Source of the DNA: an uncultured Lachnospiraceae bacterium
Lineage (GTDB): Bacteria > Bacillota > Clostridia > Lachnospirales > Lachnospiraceae
Direction: 5' to 3'
Assembly (NCBI GenBank): GCA_902765725.1
Contig: CACXAT010000001.1
Span: 114,737-178,736, forward strand
DNA length: 64,000 nucleotides
Numbering within the stretch: position 1 is the stretch's first letter; the number at the start of each line of letters is the position of its first letter. The notes under the pieces were generated by a model that worked only from the letters and a program-made list of their open reading frames with translations, was not told the origin of the DNA and did not search any database. Of the stretch, positions 51,189 through 58,980 are shown piece by piece. The position numbers and the translations under genes were made by a program.

Positions 51189-51613
51189 ACCCGCACCTCC
51201 GAGATCAGCACCAGAATATGCCCTGCAGTCAGAAACGGAAGAAATGGCAGGGAATCTTTTCTCCCGGCCTTCTTCCGGATCAGCAGCACAACGGAAAACA
51301 CAGAACACAGCAGCAGCGCCGCCGTCAGAGACGCAAGCTCTGAATAAAAACCGACGGCCGCCCCGCAGGCAGCTGCCGTGATGCCGTCACCGGTACCGAT
51401 GGCAGACTTTGAGACCAGGCCAGCCGTCAGCAGAAAAAGCCCCGGGAGAGTTCCGGCAAGAATCTGCAGCCCTGTCAGGTCTCCCGCAGCCAGATGCACC
51501 GCCGCCATCACGGCCGCAAACACAAGTACCGGCGGTACCGGGATCGTACGGCTCCTCAGATCACTGACCGAAAGCAGTACCAGCATACAGATTGCGGCAA
51601 TTCCGAAAACCAT
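51185..51613 (-). CDS. Type IV prepilin peptidase (A24, TadV/CpaA type)
   Basis: 142 residues, about five membrane helices. The catalytic Asp pair is in SDLRSRTIPVPP (near residue 17) and GTGDGITA (GxGD, near 73), the A24 active site. Lacking the methylase domain of PilD, it matches the short TadV/CpaA peptidases. It should cleave Flp and TadE-type prepilins. Lies three bases after the upstream TadE-like gene and overlaps the next. Confidence 0.9.
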   Translation of the reverse strand: MVFGIAAICMLVLLSVSDLRSRTIPVPPVLVFAAVMAAVHLAAGDLTGLQILAGTLPGLFLLTAGLVSKSAIGTGDGITAAACGAAVGFYSELASLTAALLLCSVFSVVLLIRKKAGRKDSLPFLPFLTAGHILVLISEVRV

Positions 51614-51616
51614 CCT

Positions 51617-52642
51617 TCATCCTCCCCTTTTCTTTTTGCAGTCGGCACACTCCCGCAGATGATCACATTCATCCAGAGATACCGTATTCACGCTCCTCTT
51701 CAGTGCCGGGCAGGACAGGCTGGTATGCCACCGGTTTCCGTAGGGGTCGATATAAAACTGGCCGGAGCCTGAAGATCGGCCGCAGTGAGGACACTTTTTA
51801 TATTTGTGCCCGCTCTTGTTTCTGGCCTTCTTCAGCCCCTCTTTCGTAGTCGGAAGAACGGTTACCTTCAGGTGAGAGCATCCAGGGTCCGTGTGGTAGA
51901 CCGTTCCTGTATCCGCGACATATACCTGCCTGAGGGGATCCGCCCCACCGTCCTGTCCGGCACCTCCCGATATACCCCGCTCACCGGTCCAGCCTCGCAC
52001 CACTGCCTTCTGTACAAAGAATGTAAAGGGAAGCGAGATCAGTGAATACTTCGGCTTCGCCTGATACGTCAGGACCAGCCGGATCATATCCCCCTCCTTA
52101 AGGTAAGAGGAATTCACGAAGGACGCCCCTTTTACGGCATCGCTGTCCTTCGCCCTGCCAATCACCTGGGATGAGGCCCAGGCATCCGACAGAGCAGCCC
52201 GGATCAGGCCGTCTGCGTCCCCGTACTCCTCCTTATACGCAGCCATCGCCATCTCCTGGGCAGTGGTCGTCATAAGTCCGGAAAACTGGGCAGACGCGCG
52301 GCAGAGCACCGCATACTGCAGCACGATCATGATCAGTACAAAAAACAGCGGAAGCTCGATCGCCGCCTCGACAGTCAGGCTGCCTGAAAATGAGGCAAGA
52401 AAGGATGTTCCCGGACACTGCCTTTTGTTTTTTGGAGAGAGTACGCTTTCCTTTCTGAAATACTTTTTGAATCGACAAAAGATGTGAGTATGGGTTTTGA
52501 TATGATGTTGTAATCGGTGTTCAGAGGTTTTGCGGCGGCCTGCATGAGCTGCGGAGGCTGGCACCTTCGCAGGTTTGGAGGGGAGACTCAGTAAAGCCGC
52601 CTTCTTTTTATTTTGTAAGGGTTTTGTGCAGTGCGGGAACAT
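51617..52642 (-). CDS. TadE-like protein with long leader and two C-terminal Cys/His modules
   Basis: 341 residues, preceded by GAGGTG seven bases before the ATG. An 85-residue basic, His-rich leader precedes the pseudopilin motif GSLTVEAAIELPLFFVLIMIVLQYAVLC. The C-terminal 90 residues hold two tandem modules of the pattern H..(S/P)xC..L...CxxC (YHTDPGCSHLK...CPHCG and WHTSLSCPALK...CADC), resembling small metal-binding modules seen in secreted proteins. The module pair on a TadE protein is unusual. It should be exported with the Tad system. Confidence 0.82.
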   Translation of the reverse strand: MFPHCTKPLQNKKKAALLSLPSKPAKVPASAAHAGRRKTSEHRLQHHIKTHTHIFCRFKKYFRKESVLSPKNKRQCPGTSFLASFSGSLTVEAAIELPLFFVLIMIVLQYAVLCRASAQFSGLMTTTAQEMAMAAYKEEYGDADGLIRAALSDAWASSQVIGRAKDSDAVKGASFVNSSYLKEGDMIRLVLTYQAKPKYSLISLPFTFFVQKAVVRGWTGERGISGGAGQDGGADPLRQVYVADTGTVYHTDPGCSHLKVTVLPTTKEGLKKARNKSGHKYKKCPHCGRSSGSGQFYIDPYGNRWHTSLSCPALKRSVNTVSLDECDHLRECADCKKKRGG

Positions 52643-52699
52643 CCTTTCTCACCTCACTTTCCGCACAGAATCTTTCTTCCGCTCTCAAGTAAAAACCAC

Positions 52700-54262
52700 T
52701 CAGTAGGCGAATCCGCCCTCCACCTTCGTGTGATAGGCTCCGGCCCGGGTTCCCAGAAGGGCAGCCGGGACCTTCCCGAATACCGCAGGGATCTCCCAGT
52801 CTGTCTTACTTGTCATTCCGACCACGCAATTGTCAATGCGGAAGGATGACTTCCCGTCTATTGTCCGGATATTCTGCTCGATCAGGTCAAGAGACCGCTT
52901 CCTCAGCTTCGAGACAGGCGTCAGATTCACCAGGATCCGCAGAAAATCTTCATAATTGAGGCCTGTCGTTCCGCCTGCTGCCACATTGTCCGCGCGCTTC
53001 AGATCACTCTCAAGGCTGATCAGATTCTCCAGCGGAACATTCCATGACTCCCGGCCTTTTTTCAGCGGCACGCGCCCTCCGTGAAACAGGATCCGGACAT
53101 CAAACAGACTCTCGCCATACGCCCAGGCCAGCAGGACCGCATGCTTGAATACCTCGATCAGCACAGGCTTCCCGGTCCATCCCACCACAGTCATCGCCAG
53201 GGCACTGATCTGCGCATTGCAGGAAGGGCTGGAGACCAGAAACGCATAGTTCATTCCCTCCCTCAGAAACAGCAGTTTTTTCGCGATCTTCTTCAGATTC
53301 TGCTCATCGCTGTACTTCCCCATGATCACATACTCCAACTGATAATTCAGAACACTGCTGTTATAACGGTCAGAGCAGTTCCTGAAGTGATCCAGCAGAT
53401 ATTCACAAAACAGCAGATTGTCCGTCTTGCCTCCCCTCGGAGTATCCAGAATCATCGCCCCCTGATTTGCGCGTCGTTTCGAAAACAGGCTCTCACTCTG
53501 CAGTCTTCGCGTCGAGACCTTCCCCTTTCCCAGGACCAGCTCCAGCACATCGCGGCTGCGCAGTGAATCGATCTTCTCCAGAGGATTCTTCTCACGGCCC
53601 TCTTCCTCGGCCCTTCGCAGCCGCTCGGCCTCTTCCCCCTCGGCTACGATGATGATATCTCCGGAAGACGTCCCCAGCTCCTGCCTTGCCGCTTCCATAT
53701 CCCGGTCAAAGGACTTCATGCTGTTGGTGACCTCCTCCTGTCTGGCCTCAAACTCGCTCTCCGCCTGCCTGACTTTCTGGGAATCACTGTAGATCGCCTC
53801 CAGCTTCCCGAGCGCATTCGCCCAGGCAGTCTTTCTCATATACTCGACGGCCTGCTGGTAATAATAATTGCCTCCTCCGTCTGTAAGAAGGGCGTACCGG
53901 TCAACCTGCTGCTCTGAGGCAGATATCTTCCAGGGATCCATCGTAAGCCCCGGCAGCTTGCCGCTTATATCCGCCGTGCCATTTTCATTTTCCCTGACAT
54001 ACCCGCTCAGCCTGGACAGAAGATATTCCTTCGATACAGACGATCCGCCGTTTCCGCCATTGACCGCAAAAAGGCCATACTCCTCCAGCAGATCGTTGTC
54101 ATACTCGGAGAATACAGACCACAGTCCCAGCGTTGAAGCATTCGCGCACGCAGCACGGGCTCCGGCCACACGGACCGCCTCCGTAACCGTGAAGGAAACT
54201 GCAAGAAAAACCACACTGAGCAGGCTGAAGAAAATCGTGATCACAGCACGTTGTCTCGGCAT
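52700..54262 (-). CDS. DUF5702 protein of the Tad locus
   Basis: 520 residues. The start has AAGGAGGG upstream. N-terminal MPRQRAVITIFFSLLSVVFLAVSFTV is a single membrane anchor, followed by EAVRVAGARAACANASTLGLWSVFSEYDNDLLEEYGLFAVNG, the DUF5702 signature. A long coiled-coil-prone middle (about 150-260) and a helical C-terminus follow. DUF5702 genes accompany Tad loci in Clostridia and resemble TadG-like secreted components. Biochemical role unknown. Confidence 0.85.
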   Translation of the reverse strand: MPRQRAVITIFFSLLSVVFLAVSFTVTEAVRVAGARAACANASTLGLWSVFSEYDNDLLEEYGLFAVNGGNGGSSVSKEYLLSRLSGYVRENENGTADISGKLPGLTMDPWKISASEQQVDRYALLTDGGGNYYYQQAVEYMRKTAWANALGKLEAIYSDSQKVRQAESEFEARQEEVTNSMKSFDRDMEAARQELGTSSGDIIIVAEGEEAERLRRAEEEGREKNPLEKIDSLRSRDVLELVLGKGKVSTRRLQSESLFSKRRANQGAMILDTPRGGKTDNLLFCEYLLDHFRNCSDRYNSSVLNYQLEYVIMGKYSDEQNLKKIAKKLLFLREGMNYAFLVSSPSCNAQISALAMTVVGWTGKPVLIEVFKHAVLLAWAYGESLFDVRILFHGGRVPLKKGRESWNVPLENLISLESDLKRADNVAAGGTTGLNYEDFLRILVNLTPVSKLRKRSLDLIEQNIRTIDGKSSFRIDNCVVGMTSKTDWEIPAVFGKVPAALLGTRAGAYHTKVEGGFAY

Positions 54263-54311
54263 ACGCCCTCCTTCATTCAGTGAGAAACATCAGGAAATGC
54301 AGACATCCTTA

Positions 54312-54443
54312 TCAGATTCCATTTGCGTCACTGGCCGCTTTGGTCAGGATGTCCTTGACGATCTGGGTCACCTGCTTCTTGAAGATGACCACAAGAGAAA
54401 TGAGTACGACCAATAACTCCACTAAGATTACGGAAACCCGCAT
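54312..54443 (-). CDS. Flp1-like type IVb pilin, very short, possibly 5'-truncated
   Basis: 43 residues beginning MRVSVILVELLVVLISLVV. The hydrophobic core with Glu at the expected +5 and the KKQVTQIVKDILTK tail match Flp1-like pilins of Clostridia. The leader before the presumed cut is only four residues; normal leaders are ten or more. A TAG lies five codons upstream and no alternative start exists. A 10-bp hairpin sits directly upstream. Either the gene lost its 5' end at the junction with the accessory region, or the leader is unusually short. Confidence 0.55.
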   Translation of the reverse strand: MRVSVILVELLVVLISLVVIFKKQVTQIVKDILTKAASDANGI

Positions 54444-54457
54444 AGAATCTGGCTTCT

Positions 54458-54484
54458 AACACAATACCCAGTGTGTATTGTGTT
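54458..54484. repeat. 10-bp perfect inverted repeat at the Tad/accessory junction
   Basis: AACACAATAC (54458-54467) and GTATTGTGTT (54475-54484), seven-base loop, just upstream of the short pilin gene. Confidence 0.75.
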
Positions 54485-54494
54485 TATTTCCATC

Positions 54495-54527
54495 AAAAAA
54501 CACCTTGCGAAGCCGAGTCGCAAGGTG
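54495..54527 (-). terminator. Terminator upstream of the Tad locus 2 pilin
   Basis: Perfect 10-bp stem CACCTTGCGA/TCGCAAGGTG (54501-54510, 54518-54527) with six T on the minus strand (54495-54500). It ends transcripts coming from the accessory region. Confidence 0.85.
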
Positions 54528-54570
54528 CTCACAAATGAAGTTCACTCTGTCTTCTGTCTATTGACTTAAT

Positions 54571-54835
54571 TCACCGAAGCTCTTCACAAAATATGCGGAC
54601 CTTTCCGGAATTCTCCCCATCCGGCTTGTCTTTTGGATCGATCAGGATCAGTGTCTTAAGAATCGGTGCGCCAAGACATTGCTCACGTTTTGTAAAGGCT
54701 TTTTCTGCACCGGAGCCGCCCTGACAGGCAAACGCTGCATACAACTTGCCCATGATCTGTTCCTTCTGTTTTGTGATGAATGTCCTGATCGGAGGCGTGA
54801 CACTGCTGGCCCATACAGGGAAGCCCAGGCAAGAC
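54571..54835 (-). pseudogene. Flavodoxin-family protein, C-terminal remnant
   Basis: The last 60 codons (start-like ATG at 54753) read GKLYAAFACQGGSGAEKAF...IDPKDKPDGENSGKVRIFCEELR, the end of a Clostridia flavodoxin/FMN-binding protein. In the same frame just upstream is LGFPVWASSVTPPIRTFITKQKEQIMGK, also flavodoxin sequence, but it has no start and its own upstream sequence is unrelated. The FMN-binding N-terminus is missing. The gene is therefore a truncated remnant. Confidence 0.75.
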
Positions 54836-54969
54836 TGAAAGAAGAATCTGGCAGGAAACCGGAAATAGTGCCTGAGATAGAACTGGCTGATTCTTCAGAT
54901 GGCTCTGTCCCGTAGCAGATGGATATTTTCAGTTATAAGCAGGCGTAAATAGTACGCTTTTCAGCATAT

Positions 54970-55299
54970 TTAAAATAGACCCTTGTTGAATTTAATCATC
55001 GCATAAAAGATCAGTGCACCGCCAATGATCAAGCCTATGGCGATGACCACTGTCGCAAATGTTTCCAGGATCGGGATTTTCATCATAATAGCTGCAAGCC
55101 GAAAAACGGCCTCAAGGATTAAGGAACATCCGATCAAAATAGTACCTGTCCCGACAGTCTTTCCAAAAGGAACTCTATCTTCCTCGGTCACTCTTTTGCG
55201 ATGGTAGCTATGCAGCGAGGAGATATTCCCTCTCATATTCTGGATTCCTAGAATTATTAGGATAATCCCTAAAACAACAGGAATAAGGTATGCTTCCAT
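54970..55299 (-). CDS. DUF3784-like membrane protein
   Basis: 109 residues from the ATG at 55297-55299 (GGAGG seven bases upstream). Three hydrophobic helices (about 3-20, 52-72, 80-103) with the motif SYHRKRVTEEDRVPFGKTVGTGT between the first two, as in DUF3784 proteins of Firmicutes. Function unknown. Minus-strand gene downstream of the SDR gene. Confidence 0.7.
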   Translation of the reverse strand: MEAYLIPVVLGIILIILGIQNMRGNISSLHSYHRKRVTEEDRVPFGKTVGTGTILIGCSLILEAVFRLAAIMMKIPILETFATVVIAIGLIIGGALIFYAMIKFNKGLF

Positions 55300-55338
55300 C
55301 TCAAAACCTCCAAAATCCTCAGCCGCCACTCCAACAAA

Positions 55339-56220
55339 TTATAACACTTGCTTTCTGGTTCTTCTTTGTGTCCTGTTATTGCTAATTCCAGTCATTTTCA
55401 TACTGAGATGAAACAGTTTCCGGGCAAGATAAGGGTTTCTCGATCGTCTGGAGGACTGTGCGATCTGGCATTTGTAAAAGTACTCCCCGGTTATATTTCT
55501 GACGGATTCATCAGATGCCAGGAAGATGGCAGTCTTAGCTCCCTCTTCCGGAGTCAGGAAGAAAGGCTTCAGCATCCTGGTTATGGCCCTTCCAAAACCG
55601 GTTTTCCTGTCAACGCCCATGTTGGTTGCCACTGCGCCAGGATGACAGCAGTTCACTGTGATCCCCCTATTTTTCAGGCGCAAGGATAACTCCTTTGTAA
55701 ACAACACGTTTGCGAGCTTGCTCTGTGAGTAAGCTGTAATGACATTGAACCCCCTGTGCAGGTTTATATCATTAAAGTGGATGCGGCCTGCTTTGTGGGC
55801 TCCGGAGGCCACATTCACGATCCTGGATCCTTCTTTCATACGGCATAATAGCTTCATTGTCAGAAGAAAATGTCCCAGGTGATTGATCCCGAACTGTCTT
55901 TCAACGCCTTCTTTTGTTTCCTGCCGATCAAGCGATATAAAGCCGGCATTATTTACGAGAATGTCAATATGCCTGTACTTTCTTTTTACTTCCTCTGCAA
56001 ACGCATGGATTGAGGAATAGTCTCCAAGGTCGCATAAGATAAGATCCAGGCTGCGGTGAGGATCTTCCTTAAGCTTTAGCAGGGCATCCTGCCCGCGCTC
56101 TTTATCTCTGCAGAGCATGATCACATGTGCGCCGGCATCACTTAAAGCTGCTGCCGTAGCATATCCCATACCGGAGTTGGCGCCTGTGACAACGGCAATC
56201 TTTCCGCTTAAATCATTCAT
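55339..56220 (-). CDS. Short-chain dehydrogenase/reductase (retinol-dehydrogenase-like)
   Basis: 293 residues. NAD(P) motif VTGANSGMGYA (residues 12-20), NNAG near 92, catalytic YSQSK (YxxxK) near 163, and CHPGAVATNMG after the active site identify an extended classical SDR similar to the WW-oxidoreductase/retinol-dehydrogenase group. The C-terminus is basic and hydrophobic. Substrate unknown. It is probably accessory cargo of the region. Confidence 0.9.
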   Translation of the reverse strand: MNDLSGKIAVVTGANSGMGYATAAALSDAGAHVIMLCRDKERGQDALLKLKEDPHRSLDLILCDLGDYSSIHAFAEEVKRKYRHIDILVNNAGFISLDRQETKEGVERQFGINHLGHFLLTMKLLCRMKEGSRIVNVASGAHKAGRIHFNDINLHRGFNVITAYSQSKLANVLFTKELSLRLKNRGITVNCCHPGAVATNMGVDRKTGFGRAITRMLKPFFLTPEEGAKTAIFLASDESVRNITGEYFYKCQIAQSSRRSRNPYLARKLFHLSMKMTGISNNRTQRRTRKQVL

Positions 56221-56300
56221 ACCCAGATTCTAACCTTCTGTTATTCTGCCAGTTTTTCTCTGCTGCCCGCTAAAATGGAACGCATATCAGCCTATTCCTT

Positions 56301-56498
56301 TTACTTGAACAGGTCAAAAATGCTAAATGTGGTCTTTTTGTAAACCTTGTTATACAGCTTCCTCTTGGGATGCAGCCATCCTGTTCCCCTTTTTCCATAC
56401 CAGGGAATTATCGCGCGTTTGATCCGCCTTTTCCATTTCCCTGTTGTCCTAGCCTTGATACTTTTCTTTAAGCTTGGCTTTCTCATCCCGAACTTCAT
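56301..56498 (-). CDS. Small basic conserved hypothetical protein
   Basis: 65 residues, strongly basic: MKFGMRKPSLKKSIKARTTG, then RAIIPWYGKRGTGWLHP and KVYKKTTFSIFDLF. Similar short basic proteins occur in Firmicutes accessory regions, but I cannot name a function. A GGAGG precedes the ATG. It lies 80 bases upstream of the SDR gene on the same strand. Confidence 0.65.
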   Translation of the reverse strand: MKFGMRKPSLKKSIKARTTGKWKRRIKRAIIPWYGKRGTGWLHPKRKLYNKVYKKTTFSIFDLFK

Positions 56499-56681
56499 TC
56501 TGTCATCCTCCCTGTACTATGTCTGATGAGATACTCTGCACCTTTCCGGCATCATTTACTTGCCATAAAAATCAAAGGATATATTACCTTTCCTACCAGA
56601 AGTATAGCAAAAGACCGACCAAAAAACAGAGCCTAGCAAGAGAATTCCGCTAGTCAGGATGATGTATTATGCCGTTGATAT

Positions 56682-57077
56682 TTATGATCCTGTACACATT
56701 CTGTGCCTTTCAAACTCATGAAGTATATAATTGAGTGCGCATACGCTCATGCCGATCAGCCAGGTCCAGAGCCTGTCACCACCAGACAGGTCATGGACGA
56801 TGAAACCAGCAAGATACCCCCAGAAGAGCATTGATATAAGCTCAAAAGCAGAAAACCATTTCTCCTTCATATAGAGGAACGTCATTCCTCCAAAAACTGC
56901 AGCTGAGGCCAGAATACAGAAAACCGGGTGCAGATGAAGGGCGACACGAAGCAGAACCCCTGACAAAACGGATATAACCAGAGTATCTGCCATCATGATG
57001 TTCGCGATACTGATCGTCAGAAACGCTGCAACTGGAATCAAAAAAACCGTTCCAAAAATAAGTGCAAGAATAATCAT
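56682..57077 (-). CDS. Four-helix hypothetical membrane protein of the recombinase operon
   Basis: 131 residues, four hydrophobic helices (about 1-23, 28-48, 50-68, 75-95) plus a fifth weaker one. GGAGG lies six bases before the ATG, and the gene starts 28 bases after the DUF6262 stop, so it is probably the fifth gene of the recombinase operon. Family not recognised. Confidence 0.65.
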   Translation of the reverse strand: MIILALIFGTVFLIPVAAFLTISIANIMMADTLVISVLSGVLLRVALHLHPVFCILASAAVFGGMTFLYMKEKWFSAFELISMLFWGYLAGFIVHDLSGGDRLWTWLIGMSVCALNYILHEFERHRMCTGS

Positions 57078-57104
57078 CTTAAGCCTCCTTTAAGTCGAGC
57101 GCGT

Positions 57105-57491
57105 TTACAGTTTCCGAAGAAGATTGATGTCTTTCTTTTTCAGTGCCTTTTGAAGCCTGGATACCTCTTCCTCAAGTTTTTCCTTATCTTTCCGCTCTCT
57201 TATTAGCTGTCTCTTTGTTTCTTCAAGCTGCGCCTCCATCGCCCTGTCAAAAAGTGCCTTCTGGGGACGCTGGAAAATCTGGTCTCTCTGCTGCTCCCTT
57301 GCCTTGGCAAGACAGTTCCGGACTTTCTCGTTTTTATAGAAAAACTCCCTGGAAAGCCCGGTTTTCTGCACGAGAGAAACAACTGTGACCGCCTCATTCT
57401 CCCGAAGGAGCTCCCCAATTGCCACCTTTGCAAGGGCAACCTTTTCCCTGCTGACAGCCCGGTTTCGCGCGACCATTTTGTCATACTTCAT
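57105..57491 (-). CDS. tnpC: DUF6262 / Tn554 TnpC-like protein
   Basis: 128 residues, basic, with an N-terminal helical DNA-binding-like part (ENEAVTVVSLVQKTGLSREFFYKNEKVR) and a C-terminal coiled coil (about 85-125). This is the arrangement of Tn554 TnpC, a small orientation/efficiency factor encoded after the two recombinases of that transposon. It overlaps the upstream recombinase by 11 bp. Confidence 0.82.
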   Translation of the reverse strand: MKYDKMVARNRAVSREKVALAKVAIGELLRENEAVTVVSLVQKTGLSREFFYKNEKVRNCLAKAREQQRDQIFQRPQKALFDRAMEAQLEETKRQLIRERKDKEKLEEEVSRLQKALKKKDINLLRKL

Positions 57492-58980
57492 TCTCTTCCC
57501 ACCCCCTCATAACCTGCTTCAGGATACGGTCCTTGCTTCCTCGCACATCCTTTGTTTCATTGGCAAGAGCGCGACTTCCAAACTTCCTGTATCTGTTTAC
57601 GCTGGAGATTCCCGAGTGCCCCAGCAGCATTGCGATCGTCTTGTCATCCACATGCATCTGCGTAAGTTTCCTTCCCATGGTATGCCTGAATGCATGGGTT
57701 CCTACGCCGTATCTTTTCCCATGTTCATCTGTAAGGTTCTCCTGCAGAATCAGTTTCATCAGGTGGTACTGAACCGTTTCATATGTCATGGGACTGTCCG
57801 GATTGCGGCTGCTTACAAAGACGTATTCCCGCTTTCCGTATGTTTCATTCGTCTCCTCTATTGCCTTTTCAATAAGCTTTTTGACCATATCATTTGCAGG
57901 CTTATAGATCGTTCTTTGTGTCTTTACCTGAAAGACCTTCACCTTCAGATTTCCGCCTCGTATGCACAGGCAGTCCTGCTTCAGCGTGAGCGTCTCAGAG
58001 ATCCGGTTTCCCAGAAGCTGATGGATCACCATCACCCGCGCCACCTGGCTTGGAAGCTTTTTCATCGCATCATTCCATGTCTTTACTTCGCTGTCTGTAT
58101 ATGCCCTGTATCCTGAGATTCTGCCACGCTCTGAGATATCGCCCGGAAGAAAAAGCGTTTTTAATGATGGCTCATCCAAAGACAGCGCTATCGTATCGAG
58201 AAAGCTTTTTAAACTGGAAAGCTCTGAGCGAAAACACTTTTTTCCAGTTTCTTCTGTGTTAAGGAATATCAGATACTGCTCAATGATTTCCCGGTTCAGC
58301 ATCCGTGAGGACGCGACATCCGGAAAACTCTCCTTTAAAAATGAAGACAGCCGGTTCATTGCCCTGATCTGCTGAAGGATCGTCGTAAGGGCAAGGTACC
58401 GTATGGTAATGGAAACCGCCGTTTTTGTTTCACTGCGGATCTTCTCCTGAAAGATTCCCTGGAAGTTTATTCTTCGTATGCTCTGTGTTGGGTTGCTGCG
58501 TACACAAAACGGAAGCTTATCAATCTCCCAGACATCCTTTTCCATCTCTGTGTTTTCTTCTTTTCTTAAGCCAAACCGGTACAGCCGGTTCAGGAAATGT
58601 ATAAGCGGCGACTTTCTAAGCTCCGGTGTTTCCTGATTAAGTCGGTTGTGGATACTGGCTGTGGCATATCCTTTTTTTATCATCCATACGCGAAGGGATC
58701 TTTCCATATCCCGCTGTGGTATCTGGGTCAGGGCGCCAAGGTTGGGGTATTTATCAAGGAAAAACTCGCAGAGCCTGTTAAATGCCCAGTATTCTGACCG
58801 CATGCTGCCAAGCGCAAGGACTTCTCCCCTATGGATGATATAGTCATAAAGCAGCGTCTTGATACTGTCCGAAAAAGTATCCGGAATGATAAAACAGGTA
58901 TCCGTGCCAATCCGCGCATACTGGCGCTGTTCTTCTGTTAGTTTCCTGTAGCAGGCAAGGTCCTTTACACTGATCTTCAT
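57481..58980 (-). CDS. Tyrosine recombinase, third of the operon
   Basis: 499 residues. The C-terminal catalytic domain has Arg in QLLGNRISETLTLKQ, HAFRHTMGRKL (HxxR), and LLGHSGISSVNRYRKFG with the nucleophile Tyr. The N-terminal 280 residues are a SAM-like core-binding region plus extra length. The ATG overlaps the previous TGA by 4 bp. All catalytic residues appear present, so it should be active. It is the gene that Tn554, with only TnpA and TnpB, lacks. Confidence 0.88.
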   Translation of the reverse strand: MKISVKDLACYRKLTEEQRQYARIGTDTCFIIPDTFSDSIKTLLYDYIIHRGEVLALGSMRSEYWAFNRLCEFFLDKYPNLGALTQIPQRDMERSLRVWMIKKGYATASIHNRLNQETPELRKSPLIHFLNRLYRFGLRKEENTEMEKDVWEIDKLPFCVRSNPTQSIRRINFQGIFQEKIRSETKTAVSITIRYLALTTILQQIRAMNRLSSFLKESFPDVASSRMLNREIIEQYLIFLNTEETGKKCFRSELSSLKSFLDTIALSLDEPSLKTLFLPGDISERGRISGYRAYTDSEVKTWNDAMKKLPSQVARVMVIHQLLGNRISETLTLKQDCLCIRGGNLKVKVFQVKTQRTIYKPANDMVKKLIEKAIEETNETYGKREYVFVSSRNPDSPMTYETVQYHLMKLILQENLTDEHGKRYGVGTHAFRHTMGRKLTQMHVDDKTIAMLLGHSGISSVNRYRKFGSRALANETKDVRGSKDRILKQVMRGWEENEV

